The translations under genes were made by a program, and so were the position numbers. Of a DNA stretch of 8,294 nucleotides, positions 1-6,814 are shown piece after piece. Origin of the DNA: Bacteroidota bacterium (GTDB lineage: Bacteria > Bacteroidota > Bacteroidia > Bacteroidales > 4484-276); NCBI GenBank assembly GCA_013203545.1, contig JABMQA010000319.1, forward strand, positions 1 through 8,294, written 5' to 3'. Within the stretch, counting starts at the first letter, position 1; every line of letters begins with the position of its first letter. The notes beneath the pieces were generated by a model that saw only the letters and a program-made list of their open reading frames with translations, did not search any database and was not told the DNA's origin.

Positions 1-36
1 CCATAAAAGAGGAATTTTCAAAAATCAATAATGGGA

Positions 37-729
37 TCAGGGATTGAATGGATCGGAATGCTTTGTACCAAATGGATTGTATCCCGAGCCGAATACACTT
101 CCGGGGAAGTAGGGCTGGTAAGGGCTCCTGCCTTTGTTGAAGCTGAATTCGGCACCGATCCGGGTATTCTCGTTGACCTTATAGTTAAACCCAACAGCCA
201 CGCCGCCATTATCCATATTGAGGGCCCGGGGGTTTACACTTGGTTCATTAAAAGTATATACTTCCTTGTACGCTTTTGCGGTAAGCATCAATCTTGGGTT
301 CAGCATATATTCGCCTTCAACATAAACGAAGGTTTGTGTAAAGTTATCGGAAAACCTGGCAGTAGATTCCATTGAATAAGGACTGTAATAGTTGACAAAA
401 TTGCTGTTCCTGATCGTTGCACCAAAATTAATCCTGAATTTCGGATTGATCCGATAGCTGATATTGGGGGAAACATATACGCCAAAGAGGTTCCCCTGTC
501 CGGAGCCAACGCCAAAACTTGTCCCCATTTCCAATCTTAATGAAACCTTTTTATCCGGATTAACCGATAACAGGCCGGGTTTCTCAATAAATTCTTCGGT
601 AATGGATTCCGTGTGTTCTGTTGCCGGTTCGGGGAGGGTATCGTTGTTTATCAATACCTGGCCGGATATATTCAAAGCTACCATCGAAGATAAAAACAAA
701 ATCAGAAAATATTTAGGTTGTATTCCCAT
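37..729 (-). CDS. Probable secreted/outer-membrane beta-barrel protein, function unknown
   Basis: The predicted protein has 230 residues. It starts with a signal peptide (positive K6, hydrophobic core about residues 7-20, probable cleavage near ISG-Q at 22-24), followed by an acidic Thr/Glu/Pro-rich linker (about 27-52). The rest alternates strand-like stretches with turns: about 61-75, 81-110, 132-160 and 175-199. Motifs such as 'NISYRINPKFRINFGATIRN' and 'GFNYKVNENTRIGAEFSF' look like adjacent antiparallel barrel strands, as in small outer-membrane proteins of Bacteroidota. The C-terminus is unusual: residues 200-230 are rich in Tyr, Phe, Pro and Gly and do not form an obvious closing strand. 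The frame is open upstream to a TTG at 750, but that codon lies inside a good -7 promoter motif, so I chose the ATG at 729. No family is recognised. Membrane location is an inference from the strand pattern; a periplasmic or secreted protein is also possible. Confidence 0.8.
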   Translation of the reverse strand: MGIQPKYFLILFLSSMVALNISGQVLINNDTLPEPATEHTESITEEFIEKPGLLSVNPDKKVSLRLEMGTSFGVGSGQGNLFGVYVSPNISYRINPKFRINFGATIRNSNFVNYYSPYSMESTARFSDNFTQTFVYVEGEYMLNPRLMLTAKAYKEVYTFNEPSVNPRALNMDNGGVAVGFNYKVNENTRIGAEFSFNKGRSPYQPYFPGSVFGSGYNPFGTKHSDPFNP

Positions 730-747
730 AGCATCGCAATTTATCTG

Positions 748-755
748 CAAAGTTA
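748..755 (-). promoter_or_regulatory. Candidate -7 promoter element of the outer-membrane protein gene
   Basis: Read on the minus strand this is TAACTTTG, a full match to the Bacteroidota -7 consensus TAnnTTTG. It lies about 19 bases before the ATG at 729, which predicts a short leader of roughly 14 nt. The only upstream TTG (769-771) is just 13 nt away, shorter than the usual spacing, so the -33 part is weak. The element overlaps the TTG at 750 that could otherwise serve as a longer start, and so argues against that start. Confidence 0.45.
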
Positions 756-801
756 ATAAACATCACTTCAATAAACGAATAGAAGTTAAAAGTAGTGTTT
801 A

Positions 802-877
802 AATGGTTAACCGCTGAGACCCTATGGCTCATCGAAAAAAACTCTGTACCTCCGTGCCTCTGCAGTGAAAAACCATT
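802..877. repeat. Imperfect inverted-repeat element, probable dispersed intergenic repeat
   Basis: The ends are perfect 7-base complements: AATGGTT at 802-808 and AACCATT at 871-877. The similarity continues inward imperfectly (GCTGAGA side against TCTGCAGTG side). Between them sits an A-run (834-841) followed by three 8-base units with the same pattern: CTCTGTAC, CTCCGTGC, CTCTGCAG (842-865). From memory, such 'CTCTGCGTCTCTGCGGTG' type sequences occur repeatedly between genes in many environmental bacterial genomes. The element lies between two genes of the same strand and contains no reading frame of note. Whether it is repeated in this genome cannot be seen from one copy. Confidence 0.5.
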
Positions 878-917
878 CAACCTAACCAAAAGTTTAGTAA
901 TCCAAAGAAAATCCCCT

Positions 918-3533
918 TTACTCAATCACCATCTTCTTGGTTGACGTTTGATCATCGCAAAACAATGTTACCAAGTACAATCCCGCTTCCATTCCTGAAA
1001 CATCCAGCATGTATTCACCCTGTCCGGCATTACCCGAAAGGCCAACGGATACAATGAGCCTCCCGTTTTGATCATTTACCAATAACCGGCAATTTCCATC
1101 AAATTCAGGGTTAATCCAGTATTTAATGTTGGCCTGTGCGTTTACAGGGTTTGGAGACAGATTCATCAGGTAACCATTTTTGTATTTAACCTGATCCGAA
1201 ATAAAAGATTTTCCCTCACCGGTTTCAATCCAATGGATCACAGTGATGTTATCCGGGCCTCCGCCACCCTCCGCAACTACAGCAATTTTTTCATTGGCAT
1301 TGTAATCGAAAAAGATCGGGGATGAGGACAATTCATAACCCTCATCCTGGTAAATCAGATGGGCCACCCCATCGGCATCTGTGGATGTTAACACCAAAGG
1401 CAATCCATCGGCGTCAAAATCAATTTGCATGGGCGATCCGTAAGCAGGATAGGAATAAGAGCTTATTACATTGCCGGTCTCAGGTTCAACATTCAGGATG
1501 GTCTTGTTGTCGGATAAATGCACGATAGATATTTGATCCTTTGCCTGGTTGTATTTGAGCCTGATCGGTAAGGAATTGGCGGCAGGATATGTGCCCACAA
1601 CCGAAGAGTTTGCACCGTTTATACGAAGTACACTGTATGTATTGTCGGAATAATTGGTAACAATGGCGTGTGATCCCGTTCCGTTAAATGCGATCTGCAG
1701 TGGAAAATCACCAACTGTGAGGGTGGCAACAATCTCCTGCAATTCGGTATCAATCACCTTCACATTGTCGTCGAAACTGGCAGCAACAAGCAAAGTTTGC
1801 CCATCAGGACTCAGCCTTACATCGCTTGGAACACCAAAAGCGCTCCAGTTCAACCCGATGATTCCAACGGAGATGGTCTTTTCAGTAAAGCTATTAACAC
1901 CATCCAGTTTAACAAATGCCACATTATTGCTTTTGATGTTCCCTACATAAGCATAGGTATCATCAGGGGCAATGGCAATCTTCCATGGACGCTGACCGGT
2001 TCCAACAGTTTTGACAAGCTCGTTGATTTCCAGATCTATCATTTTAATGGTATTCAAATCGTATCCACCTGCTATGGCCCATTTTGAGTCGTTGGTAATG
2101 ACCAGTTCATAACATATCTCACCCAAATCAATAATTGCTTCCACCTCGTTGGTCGCAAGATCAATAATCGAAACATTCTGTGATAGATTGTTCAGGCTCA
2201 CCGCTTTTGTGCCATCTGGTGTTATGACAATCCGGTAGGGCACATCACCTTCGGGAATTTCCCCTGAGGGTACGCGGCCCCGGAAATCAACCTGGTCAGG
2301 ATCGGAAAAATCAAACAGTGCCACACCTTCATACCTTCCGGGATCAACACCAACGGCCCGGTATGAATTTGGTGAAACAGCGCCAAGATACTGGTTGGCG
2401 CCATAATATTGCCCAAGAACCTGTTCGGTCTCAAAATCAAACACCGAGAACCTGAATTGACCACTGATCCCGTACTTATGGTTGTATGAATTATCGCACC
2501 AGAAAGCGGTTTGTGTGATGGGAAAAAGCAGGAAGTCGCCACTGATAAACCGGACCAATGCCGTCTGGTTCCCATTAACCCCGAGGTAGGCCTTGTTTCC
2601 GTCCTCATTCACGGCTACGCCCCCACCCCATATGCCCAGATCGGTTATCTCAACCGTTGACTGAACTGAGAAAGAGCTATAATTAATCTGATAAACAATT
2701 GCAGGATTTGTGTACGAAACTGCGATAACAACAGCATCATCGCCCGAAAAATTAATTTCAGTAATATTCTCCAGTCCTGAAATGGTTTGACCAACAGTTC
2801 CGGATGAGAGTTCCCAAAACAATACACTTTCTTCAAAATCAGTTGTGACCAGGTATAAATCATCCGGGCTAACCAGGAATTGATGCCAGGTATAATAAAA
2901 CCTTCCGCTACCGGTGACCCAGGAAACACTTCGCAAAGCAATCGGAAAATTTGAAATGGTAGCTTCATGAACCATATTTTCCAGATCAATCACCTCTACC
3001 ACATCATCAATATCACAGCCCACGAATGCTCTTGTGCCATCATGGTTCACCTTGACAACGGCAGGCTGCTCACCGGTTTCGAACACTCCGGCCACCGAAT
3101 AATCGTCAAGCCTGAATACCCAGACCTCGTCACTAAAAACACATGGCACAATTGCATATGTATCGGTACAGGCCACATCAACAGGGAAGGTGCCCACATC
3201 AACATTTGCAATTGCCACCCCGGCTTCGAAGTCAAATACGGTAACGTTATTTGTTATGGCATTGGCAAGTAACACTTTTGTTCCATCACCTGAAAACGCC
3301 GGCCTAAAACAGTAGTCCCCTTCGGGAAGATAACCGGGATTCATATCAACCTGTGTATAGCCGGACAGGAAATCAGCATTGTAATCCAGGATGGTCTTTC
3401 CTTTTTCAACTATTATCCTGTTTATTTCAGGCTCTCCCGACTGAGAGTATTCCTGCCCCGACAGATTTTGGGTAAAAAGCATTGATACAACTCCAAAAGT
3501 CAGGGCCGGTAGTAAATGATTTATCCTTATCAT
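918..3533 (-). CDS. Secreted YVTN-type beta-propeller protein with T9SS type-A sorting domain
   Basis: This is an 871-residue protein. A signal peptide occupies about residues 1-26 (MIRINHLLP, hydrophobic core, SGQ near the cleavage site). About 14-16 propeller blades follow between roughly 74 and 770, with recurring motifs of the kind 'SPDGQTLLVA...DDNVKVIDTELQEIVATLTVGDFP' or 'TPDGTKAV...NVSIIDLATNEVEAIIDLG'. That count suggests two seven- or eight-bladed propellers in tandem. The last 80 residues form a T9SS type-A sorting domain: SPNPVN, then NGRLI, GEYMLDVSGMEAGLYLV and a final KKMVIE. Proteins with this signal are exported across the outer membrane by the type IX system, have the domain removed, and are released or anchored on the surface. 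The blades probably bind a protein or a glycan; no catalytic residues are evident. The frame is open up to 3596, but that start would overlap the flavodoxin gene, whereas the ATG at 3533 directly begins a good signal peptide. It may be co-transcribed with flavodoxin, 29 nt upstream. Confidence 0.9.
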   Translation of the reverse strand: MIRINHLLPALTFGVVSMLFTQNLSGQEYSQSGEPEINRIIVEKGKTILDYNADFLSGYTQVDMNPGYLPEGDYCFRPAFSGDGTKVLLANAITNNVTVFDFEAGVAIANVDVGTFPVDVACTDTYAIVPCVFSDEVWVFRLDDYSVAGVFETGEQPAVVKVNHDGTRAFVGCDIDDVVEVIDLENMVHEATISNFPIALRSVSWVTGSGRFYYTWHQFLVSPDDLYLVTTDFEESVLFWELSSGTVGQTISGLENITEINFSGDDAVVIAVSYTNPAIVYQINYSSFSVQSTVEITDLGIWGGGVAVNEDGNKAYLGVNGNQTALVRFISGDFLLFPITQTAFWCDNSYNHKYGISGQFRFSVFDFETEQVLGQYYGANQYLGAVSPNSYRAVGVDPGRYEGVALFDFSDPDQVDFRGRVPSGEIPEGDVPYRIVITPDGTKAVSLNNLSQNVSIIDLATNEVEAIIDLGEICYELVITNDSKWAIAGGYDLNTIKMIDLEINELVKTVGTGQRPWKIAIAPDDTYAYVGNIKSNNVAFVKLDGVNSFTEKTISVGIIGLNWSAFGVPSDVRLSPDGQTLLVAASFDDNVKVIDTELQEIVATLTVGDFPLQIAFNGTGSHAIVTNYSDNTYSVLRINGANSSVVGTYPAANSLPIRLKYNQAKDQISIVHLSDNKTILNVEPETGNVISSYSYPAYGSPMQIDFDADGLPLVLTSTDADGVAHLIYQDEGYELSSSPIFFDYNANEKIAVVAEGGGGPDNITVIHWIETGEGKSFISDQVKYKNGYLMNLSPNPVNAQANIKYWINPEFDGNCRLLVNDQNGRLIVSVGLSGNAGQGEYMLDVSGMEAGLYLVTLFCDDQTSTKKMVIE

Positions 3534-3557
3534 AAAATTATGGTTTTGAAAATTATG
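3534..3557 (-). repeat. Short direct repeat in the leader of the propeller gene
   Basis: On the minus strand the 9-base word CATAATTTT occurs twice, at 3557-3549 and 3542-3534, separated by CAAAAC. The second copy directly touches the ATG. The repeat takes up nearly the whole 29-nt gap after the flavodoxin stop codon. No Shine-Dalgarno sequence is present. The repeat may be a binding site or simply AT-rich leader sequence. Confidence 0.4.
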
Positions 3558-3562
3558 TGATT

Positions 3563-4066
3563 CTAAATGAATTCCTTTTGAAGGATGGACACCCATTTTT
3601 TTATCCGGTCATCGCTCATTTTACGCTGGTTATCCTCATCAATGATCAATCCGACAAATTGCCCGTCAACCAGAGCATCAGAAGATTCAAAAACATACCC
3701 TTCATTTGGCCATTGTCCTACCAGGTCCGCTTTGTCCTTAAAATGCCGGTATAAACCAGCGACCCCTTCGGCAAAACTATCACCATATACTTCCTGATCG
3801 CCCAAACCAAACAGGGCAACCTTTTTATTCTTCAGGTCGATATTTTCGAACGCTTCGATAAATTCTTCCCAATCCTCCTGAATATCACCAATTCCCCAGG
3901 TTGAAGTCCCGAAAATCAAATTCCTGAAACGCTTTATGTCCTCCTCGGTAGCATCATAAACATTAATAGTTTCTACATTTTCCTCACCAATTTGCAACTT
4001 GATCTTTTCTGCAATTTTCTCCGTATTTCCTGTTGAGGATCCATAAAATATTCCGACTTTTTCCAT
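3563..4066 (-). CDS. fldA: Flavodoxin, long-chain type
   Basis: This 167-residue FMN-binding electron carrier of the cytoplasm commonly substitutes for ferredoxin, often when iron is scarce. The phosphate-binding loop is GSSTGNTE at residues 9-16. The first isoalloxazine loop carries TSTWGIGD (54-61) with the stacking Trp57. The second carries GLGDQEVYGD (87-96) with Tyr94, the usual second stacking aromatic. The extra loop of long-chain flavodoxins is present at about 118-139 (GQWPNEGYVFESSDALVDGQFVG), followed by the conserved GLIIDEDNQ and the C-terminal helix RIKKWVSILQKEF. Length and all cofactor contacts are normal. The ATG at 4066 begins the family's usual MEKVGIFYGSSTG start. A -7 promoter motif lies about 42 bases upstream, and a 14-base palindrome sits in the leader. 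The gene is transcribed divergently from the sensor kinase and is followed closely by the propeller gene; a functional link with either is not shown. Confidence 0.96.
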   Translation of the reverse strand: MEKVGIFYGSSTGNTEKIAEKIKLQIGEENVETINVYDATEEDIKRFRNLIFGTSTWGIGDIQEDWEEFIEAFENIDLKNKKVALFGLGDQEVYGDSFAEGVAGLYRHFKDKADLVGQWPNEGYVFESSDALVDGQFVGLIIDEDNQRKMSDDRIKKWVSILQKEFI

Positions 4067-4085
4067 AGTTCAGCATTTATGAAGA

Positions 4086-4099
4086 TTTCAAATTTGAAA
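4086..4099. promoter_or_regulatory. Perfect 14-bp palindrome, candidate operator for flavodoxin
   Basis: TTTCAAATTTGAAA is its own reverse complement with no central gap. It lies 20 bases before the flavodoxin ATG and just downstream of the predicted transcription start (near 4103), a position where a bound dimeric repressor could block transcription. It does not resemble the classical Fur box. The palindrome is AT-rich, so chance occurrence is possible. Confidence 0.4.
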
Positions 4100-4107
4100 C
4101 CTTTATT

Positions 4108-4135
4108 CAAAGGTAAATAATTATTTTGACAACAA
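4108..4135 (-). promoter_or_regulatory. Candidate promoter of the flavodoxin gene
   Basis: On the minus strand, TACCTTTG at 4115-4108 matches the Bacteroidota -7 consensus TAnnTTTG exactly. A TTG at 4135-4133, part of TTGTTG, serves as the -33 element with a 17-nt spacer, slightly short but within what is seen in the phylum. Transcription would begin near 4103, giving a leader of about 37 nt. A small inverted repeat, CCTTT-ATTC-AAAGG (4100-4113), overlaps the -7 element. Confidence 0.6.
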
Positions 4136-4207
4136 TAACAAGCAATAAAATCCAATGTTCATTTTACTAACCGACTTTTAATGCCATCCAAAATCAATAA
4201 AAAACAT

Positions 4208-4215
4208 TATGTTTG
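4208..4215 (+). promoter_or_regulatory. Possible second, upstream -7 element for the kinase operon
   Basis: TATGTTTG fits TAnnTTTG on the plus strand, but there is no TTG at the right distance upstream. If used, it would give the kinase mRNA a leader of about 80 nt containing a small hairpin, CGG-TTAG-CCG (4225-4234). A chance match in AT-rich DNA is quite possible. Confidence 0.2.
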
Positions 4216-4261
4216 CAACGCATCCGGTTAGCCGCAAAAGGTGAGATCATGGATTATAGGG

Positions 4262-4292
4262 TTGTGTATTTAAATCAATTGTAGTAAATTTG
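4262..4292 (+). promoter_or_regulatory. Candidate promoter of the histidine kinase operon
   Basis: TTG at 4262-4264 and TAAATTTG at 4285-4292 match the Bacteroidota -33 and -7 elements with a 20-nt spacer, which is typical. Transcription starting the usual 4-5 nt after the -7 element would begin near 4297, only a few bases before the ATG at 4301. The mRNA would therefore be nearly leaderless. Confidence 0.6.
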
Positions 4293-4300
4293 TTTTTAAA

Positions 4301-6805
4301 ATGCAGGTTTTAAATTGGATATCCAAACTCAGGGAAAGAGTACTTTCAAACAAAATACTTGTTGCAGCAATCCCAGTTTTAATATGGCTGCTCATATCAT
4401 GTTTTTTCTATAAAAAGATGATTGACAAACAGGTATATTACATTCTGTCGAAGATGCGGGACCAGGAAAAATACTATTATAACATTATAAAAACCTCGCA
4501 GAATCTCTCCAACTTTATCATAAACAACAATCAATCCATTCGTAATTCCACAGCTTTTGATACACAGATTCCGTCGGAAAATACCGACAATATTAACTTT
4601 GACCTTTTATTACTGAACCCTCTTTACGAGAGTATCACTACCAACCAGAGAATAGTAAATCAAACCAACCTGGATTTTATTCAGAGTGAATTTGATTTTA
4701 ATATCGCACGGCGAAAGATCAGCCAAAAGGTAAACCGTGATAAAGCTTTCGATCTCATAAATCAGTATTCGTATATCGTTCCTGCCGACAAATATTACAG
4801 GAAATTCGACACGATCACCATTACTTTCTCCTTACCGGCAATGGTAATGGAGCTTAATAAGCTATTTGAAGAGGAATATTTTTTATTACCCACCGATCAA
4901 ATTCCTGACGGTAAATCGCCTGATCTTACAGAAATGTCACTTTCCGGTCACCGACATCAACGGGTAAGTGACACTACCTGCCGGCTTTTGGGACAAAAAA
5001 TAGAAGCGCTATTTACCCCAGGCATGTTTGATCAAAAATATTTCACCGAACTTATTAAACTCGACCACACATATTATAATGCCATATTTTTACCTGTATT
5101 CAGCAACGATGATAAATTTGCAGGGTACATCTATTCCTACTCAATAGATGGATTTTACTGGCTGTATTTTCTTGAATTCCTCAGGAGGGTTGGAATTGCC
5201 ACACTGGGGATTGTGGTGATTTTTCTTTTGTATTACCGGAATTATGCAAACGAAATTATACTGAGCAGGCAAAATATTGCCATCAGGGAGGATCAGAAAA
5301 AGCTGAAAATTGCCAAGGAAAAAGCTGAAGATGCAAATATGATCAAGAGTGAATTTCTAGCCAATATGAGTCACGAAATTCGCACCCCAATGAACACTGT
5401 ACTTGGATTTACCGAATTATTATCCAATCAGATATCCGACAATCAACAAAAGAAATACCTTTCTGCCATCAGTTCCGGAACAAAAAACCTGCTGGTATTG
5501 ATCAATGATATTCTTGATTTATCCAAGATTGAAGCAGGCAGGATGAAAATATTATACGAACCTGCAAACCCCTCCATGATTTTTAAGGAAATTGAGAGTA
5601 TTTTTATCGACAAGGTTATTGATAAAAATTTGCAGATGACCGTTAAAGTCGATCCTTCGCTTCCAAAATATCTGCTCATCGATGAGATTCGCCTGCGACA
5701 AATCATGTTCAATTTGATTGGCAATGCCATTAAGTTTACCCAAAACGGTTTTGTAAATGTTTCCGTTCATGCCATACCGGTAAAAGGCAAACAAAATAAG
5801 GTAGATCTGGTTATTGAGGTTGAAGATACCGGTATTGGAATTCCTGAAAAATACCATGATGAAATTTTTGATGCTTTCCAGCAACAGGACGGGAGGATGA
5901 CCAAAAAATATGGAGGGACAGGCCTTGGATTGTCAATTTCGAGAAAGCTTGCCGATCTGATGAATGGTGACATCTCCATGAAAAGTAAAGAGGATGAGGG
6001 CACTACATTTACACTAACGCTCAAGATGATCGAGATTGTCCACCTCGAAGAGAAGAGCCCGGTTAAAAACCTGGGACAGAACCATAAAAAACAAAGAAAC
6101 ATCATCTTCAAGGAATCGGTAGTTTTAATAGTGGATGATGTTGATCATAACCGTTTTCTGATAAGGGAATACCTGAAAAATTCAAACCTGTATGTTCATG
6201 AGGCTGTAAATGGAAAGGAGGCGATCGACACGATAAGGTTAATCCATCCCGATCTGGTTCTGATGGATATCAGAATGCCGGTAATGGATGGTATCGAAGC
6301 TACTGAAATCATTAAAAACGACAAGGAGCTGTCGGATATCATTGTAATTGCACTAACTGCCTCGGTAATGGAGGAGGAAATTTCGGAAATCAAAAAAGCG
6401 GGATTTGATGATTTTTTAAGAAAACCCATCAAACTAAGGGAATTGGCATCTACCATAGCTAAATATCTTTCGCATGAGCAAATATCTGTTGAGGAAAAAA
6501 AGAAATCCGACAGGCCAAAGTTAAAACAACAAGAAATTCCCAGTGGATATCTGGATGATATTCTGCCAGTACTTGAGATTGATCTATTTAATAAGTGGAA
6601 TATAGTAAAAAATGGGGGTTTTATCGATGAAATATCTAATTTTGGAAAAAATATTAAAGAACTTGGGGAACGATTTTCAATTAATAAAATCACAGACTAT
6701 GGCATCGACCTGTGCGAATCGGCTGAAAATTTTGATGTTAACAACATGAAAAAGATTTTGAATTCATTTCCCGGCCTGGTTGAATCCATAAAAAAAATGC
6801 GGTGA
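4301..6805 (+). CDS. Membrane hybrid sensor histidine kinase (sensor-HisKA-HATPase-REC-HPt-like tail)
   Basis: The protein has 834 residues. One transmembrane helix lies at about 19-37 and a second at about 297-312, enclosing a periplasmic domain of roughly 250 residues that I do not recognise. No HAMP or PAS domain follows; a charged helical linker (about 314-345) leads straight to HisKA with FLANMSHEIRTPMN, phosphoacceptor His358. The HATPase domain has the N box NLIGNAIKFT (Asn471, Asn475), G1 DTGIGIP (Asp509) and G2 GGTGLGLS (538-545). The receiver, about 606-724, has Asp612/Asp613, phosphoacceptor Asp656 in LMDIRMP, Thr686 and Lys708, so it looks fully competent. Residues about 746-834 are helical and resemble an HPt bundle in length and in the motif LCESAENFDVNNMKKIL, but contain no histidine. 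The expected role is sensing an envelope signal, autophosphorylation, and transfer to its own or a partner receiver. The next gene, a receiver-kinase, starts 9 nt downstream. The start at 4301 puts a short cytoplasmic segment before the first membrane helix. Confidence 0.95.
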   Translation: MQVLNWISKLRERVLSNKILVAAIPVLIWLLISCFFYKKMIDKQVYYILSKMRDQEKYYYNIIKTSQNLSNFIINNNQSIRNSTAFDTQIPSENTDNINFDLLLLNPLYESITTNQRIVNQTNLDFIQSEFDFNIARRKISQKVNRDKAFDLINQYSYIVPADKYYRKFDTITITFSLPAMVMELNKLFEEEYFLLPTDQIPDGKSPDLTEMSLSGHRHQRVSDTTCRLLGQKIEALFTPGMFDQKYFTELIKLDHTYYNAIFLPVFSNDDKFAGYIYSYSIDGFYWLYFLEFLRRVGIATLGIVVIFLLYYRNYANEIILSRQNIAIREDQKKLKIAKEKAEDANMIKSEFLANMSHEIRTPMNTVLGFTELLSNQISDNQQKKYLSAISSGTKNLLVLINDILDLSKIEAGRMKILYEPANPSMIFKEIESIFIDKVIDKNLQMTVKVDPSLPKYLLIDEIRLRQIMFNLIGNAIKFTQNGFVNVSVHAIPVKGKQNKVDLVIEVEDTGIGIPEKYHDEIFDAFQQQDGRMTKKYGGTGLGLSISRKLADLMNGDISMKSKEDEGTTFTLTLKMIEIVHLEEKSPVKNLGQNHKKQRNIIFKESVVLIVDDVDHNRFLIREYLKNSNLYVHEAVNGKEAIDTIRLIHPDLVLMDIRMPVMDGIEATEIIKNDKELSDIIVIALTASVMEEEISEIKKAGFDDFLRKPIKLRELASTIAKYLSHEQISVEEKKKSDRPKLKQQEIPSGYLDDILPVLEIDLFNKWNIVKNGGFIDEISNFGKNIKELGERFSINKITDYGIDLCESAENFDVNNMKKILNSFPGLVESIKKMR

Positions 6806-6814
6806 TAGCTTGCA

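Noticed and set aside
1..36. Possible start of another minus-strand gene at the left edge (CAT at 2-4)
   Set aside because: Only one codon would be inside the window, so nothing can be supported.
730..750. N-terminal extension of the outer-membrane protein from a TTG at 750
   Set aside because: The TTG lies within a TAACTTTG promoter motif, so it is probably not transcribed, and the extension would place seven extra residues before a well-formed signal peptide.
2222..2608. Other minus-strand frames within the propeller gene (here and 2645-2989)
   Set aside because: They lie in another frame of a gene whose blade pattern is unbroken, and show no domain or start signal of their own.
3534..3596. 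Longer start for the propeller protein at 3596
   Set aside because: It would overlap the end of the flavodoxin gene and bury the signal peptide behind 21 hydrophilic residues.
4067..4300. Small RNA or riboswitch in the divergent region
   Set aside because: Only short palindromes and promoter motifs are visible; there is no conserved riboswitch core and no terminator hairpin.
6196..6693. Long minus-strand open frame (165 codons) inside the hybrid kinase
   Set aside because: It is antisense to the receiver domain, is rich in Ser/Ile/Phe as expected of a complement shadow, and has no recognisable domain.
6790..6797. Run of eight A as a slippery site fusing the two kinases by frameshift
   Set aside because: The two genes share one frame, so a shift would leave that frame; the -1 frame meets a stop after about nine codons. 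The run is more likely just the Lys-rich C-terminus.
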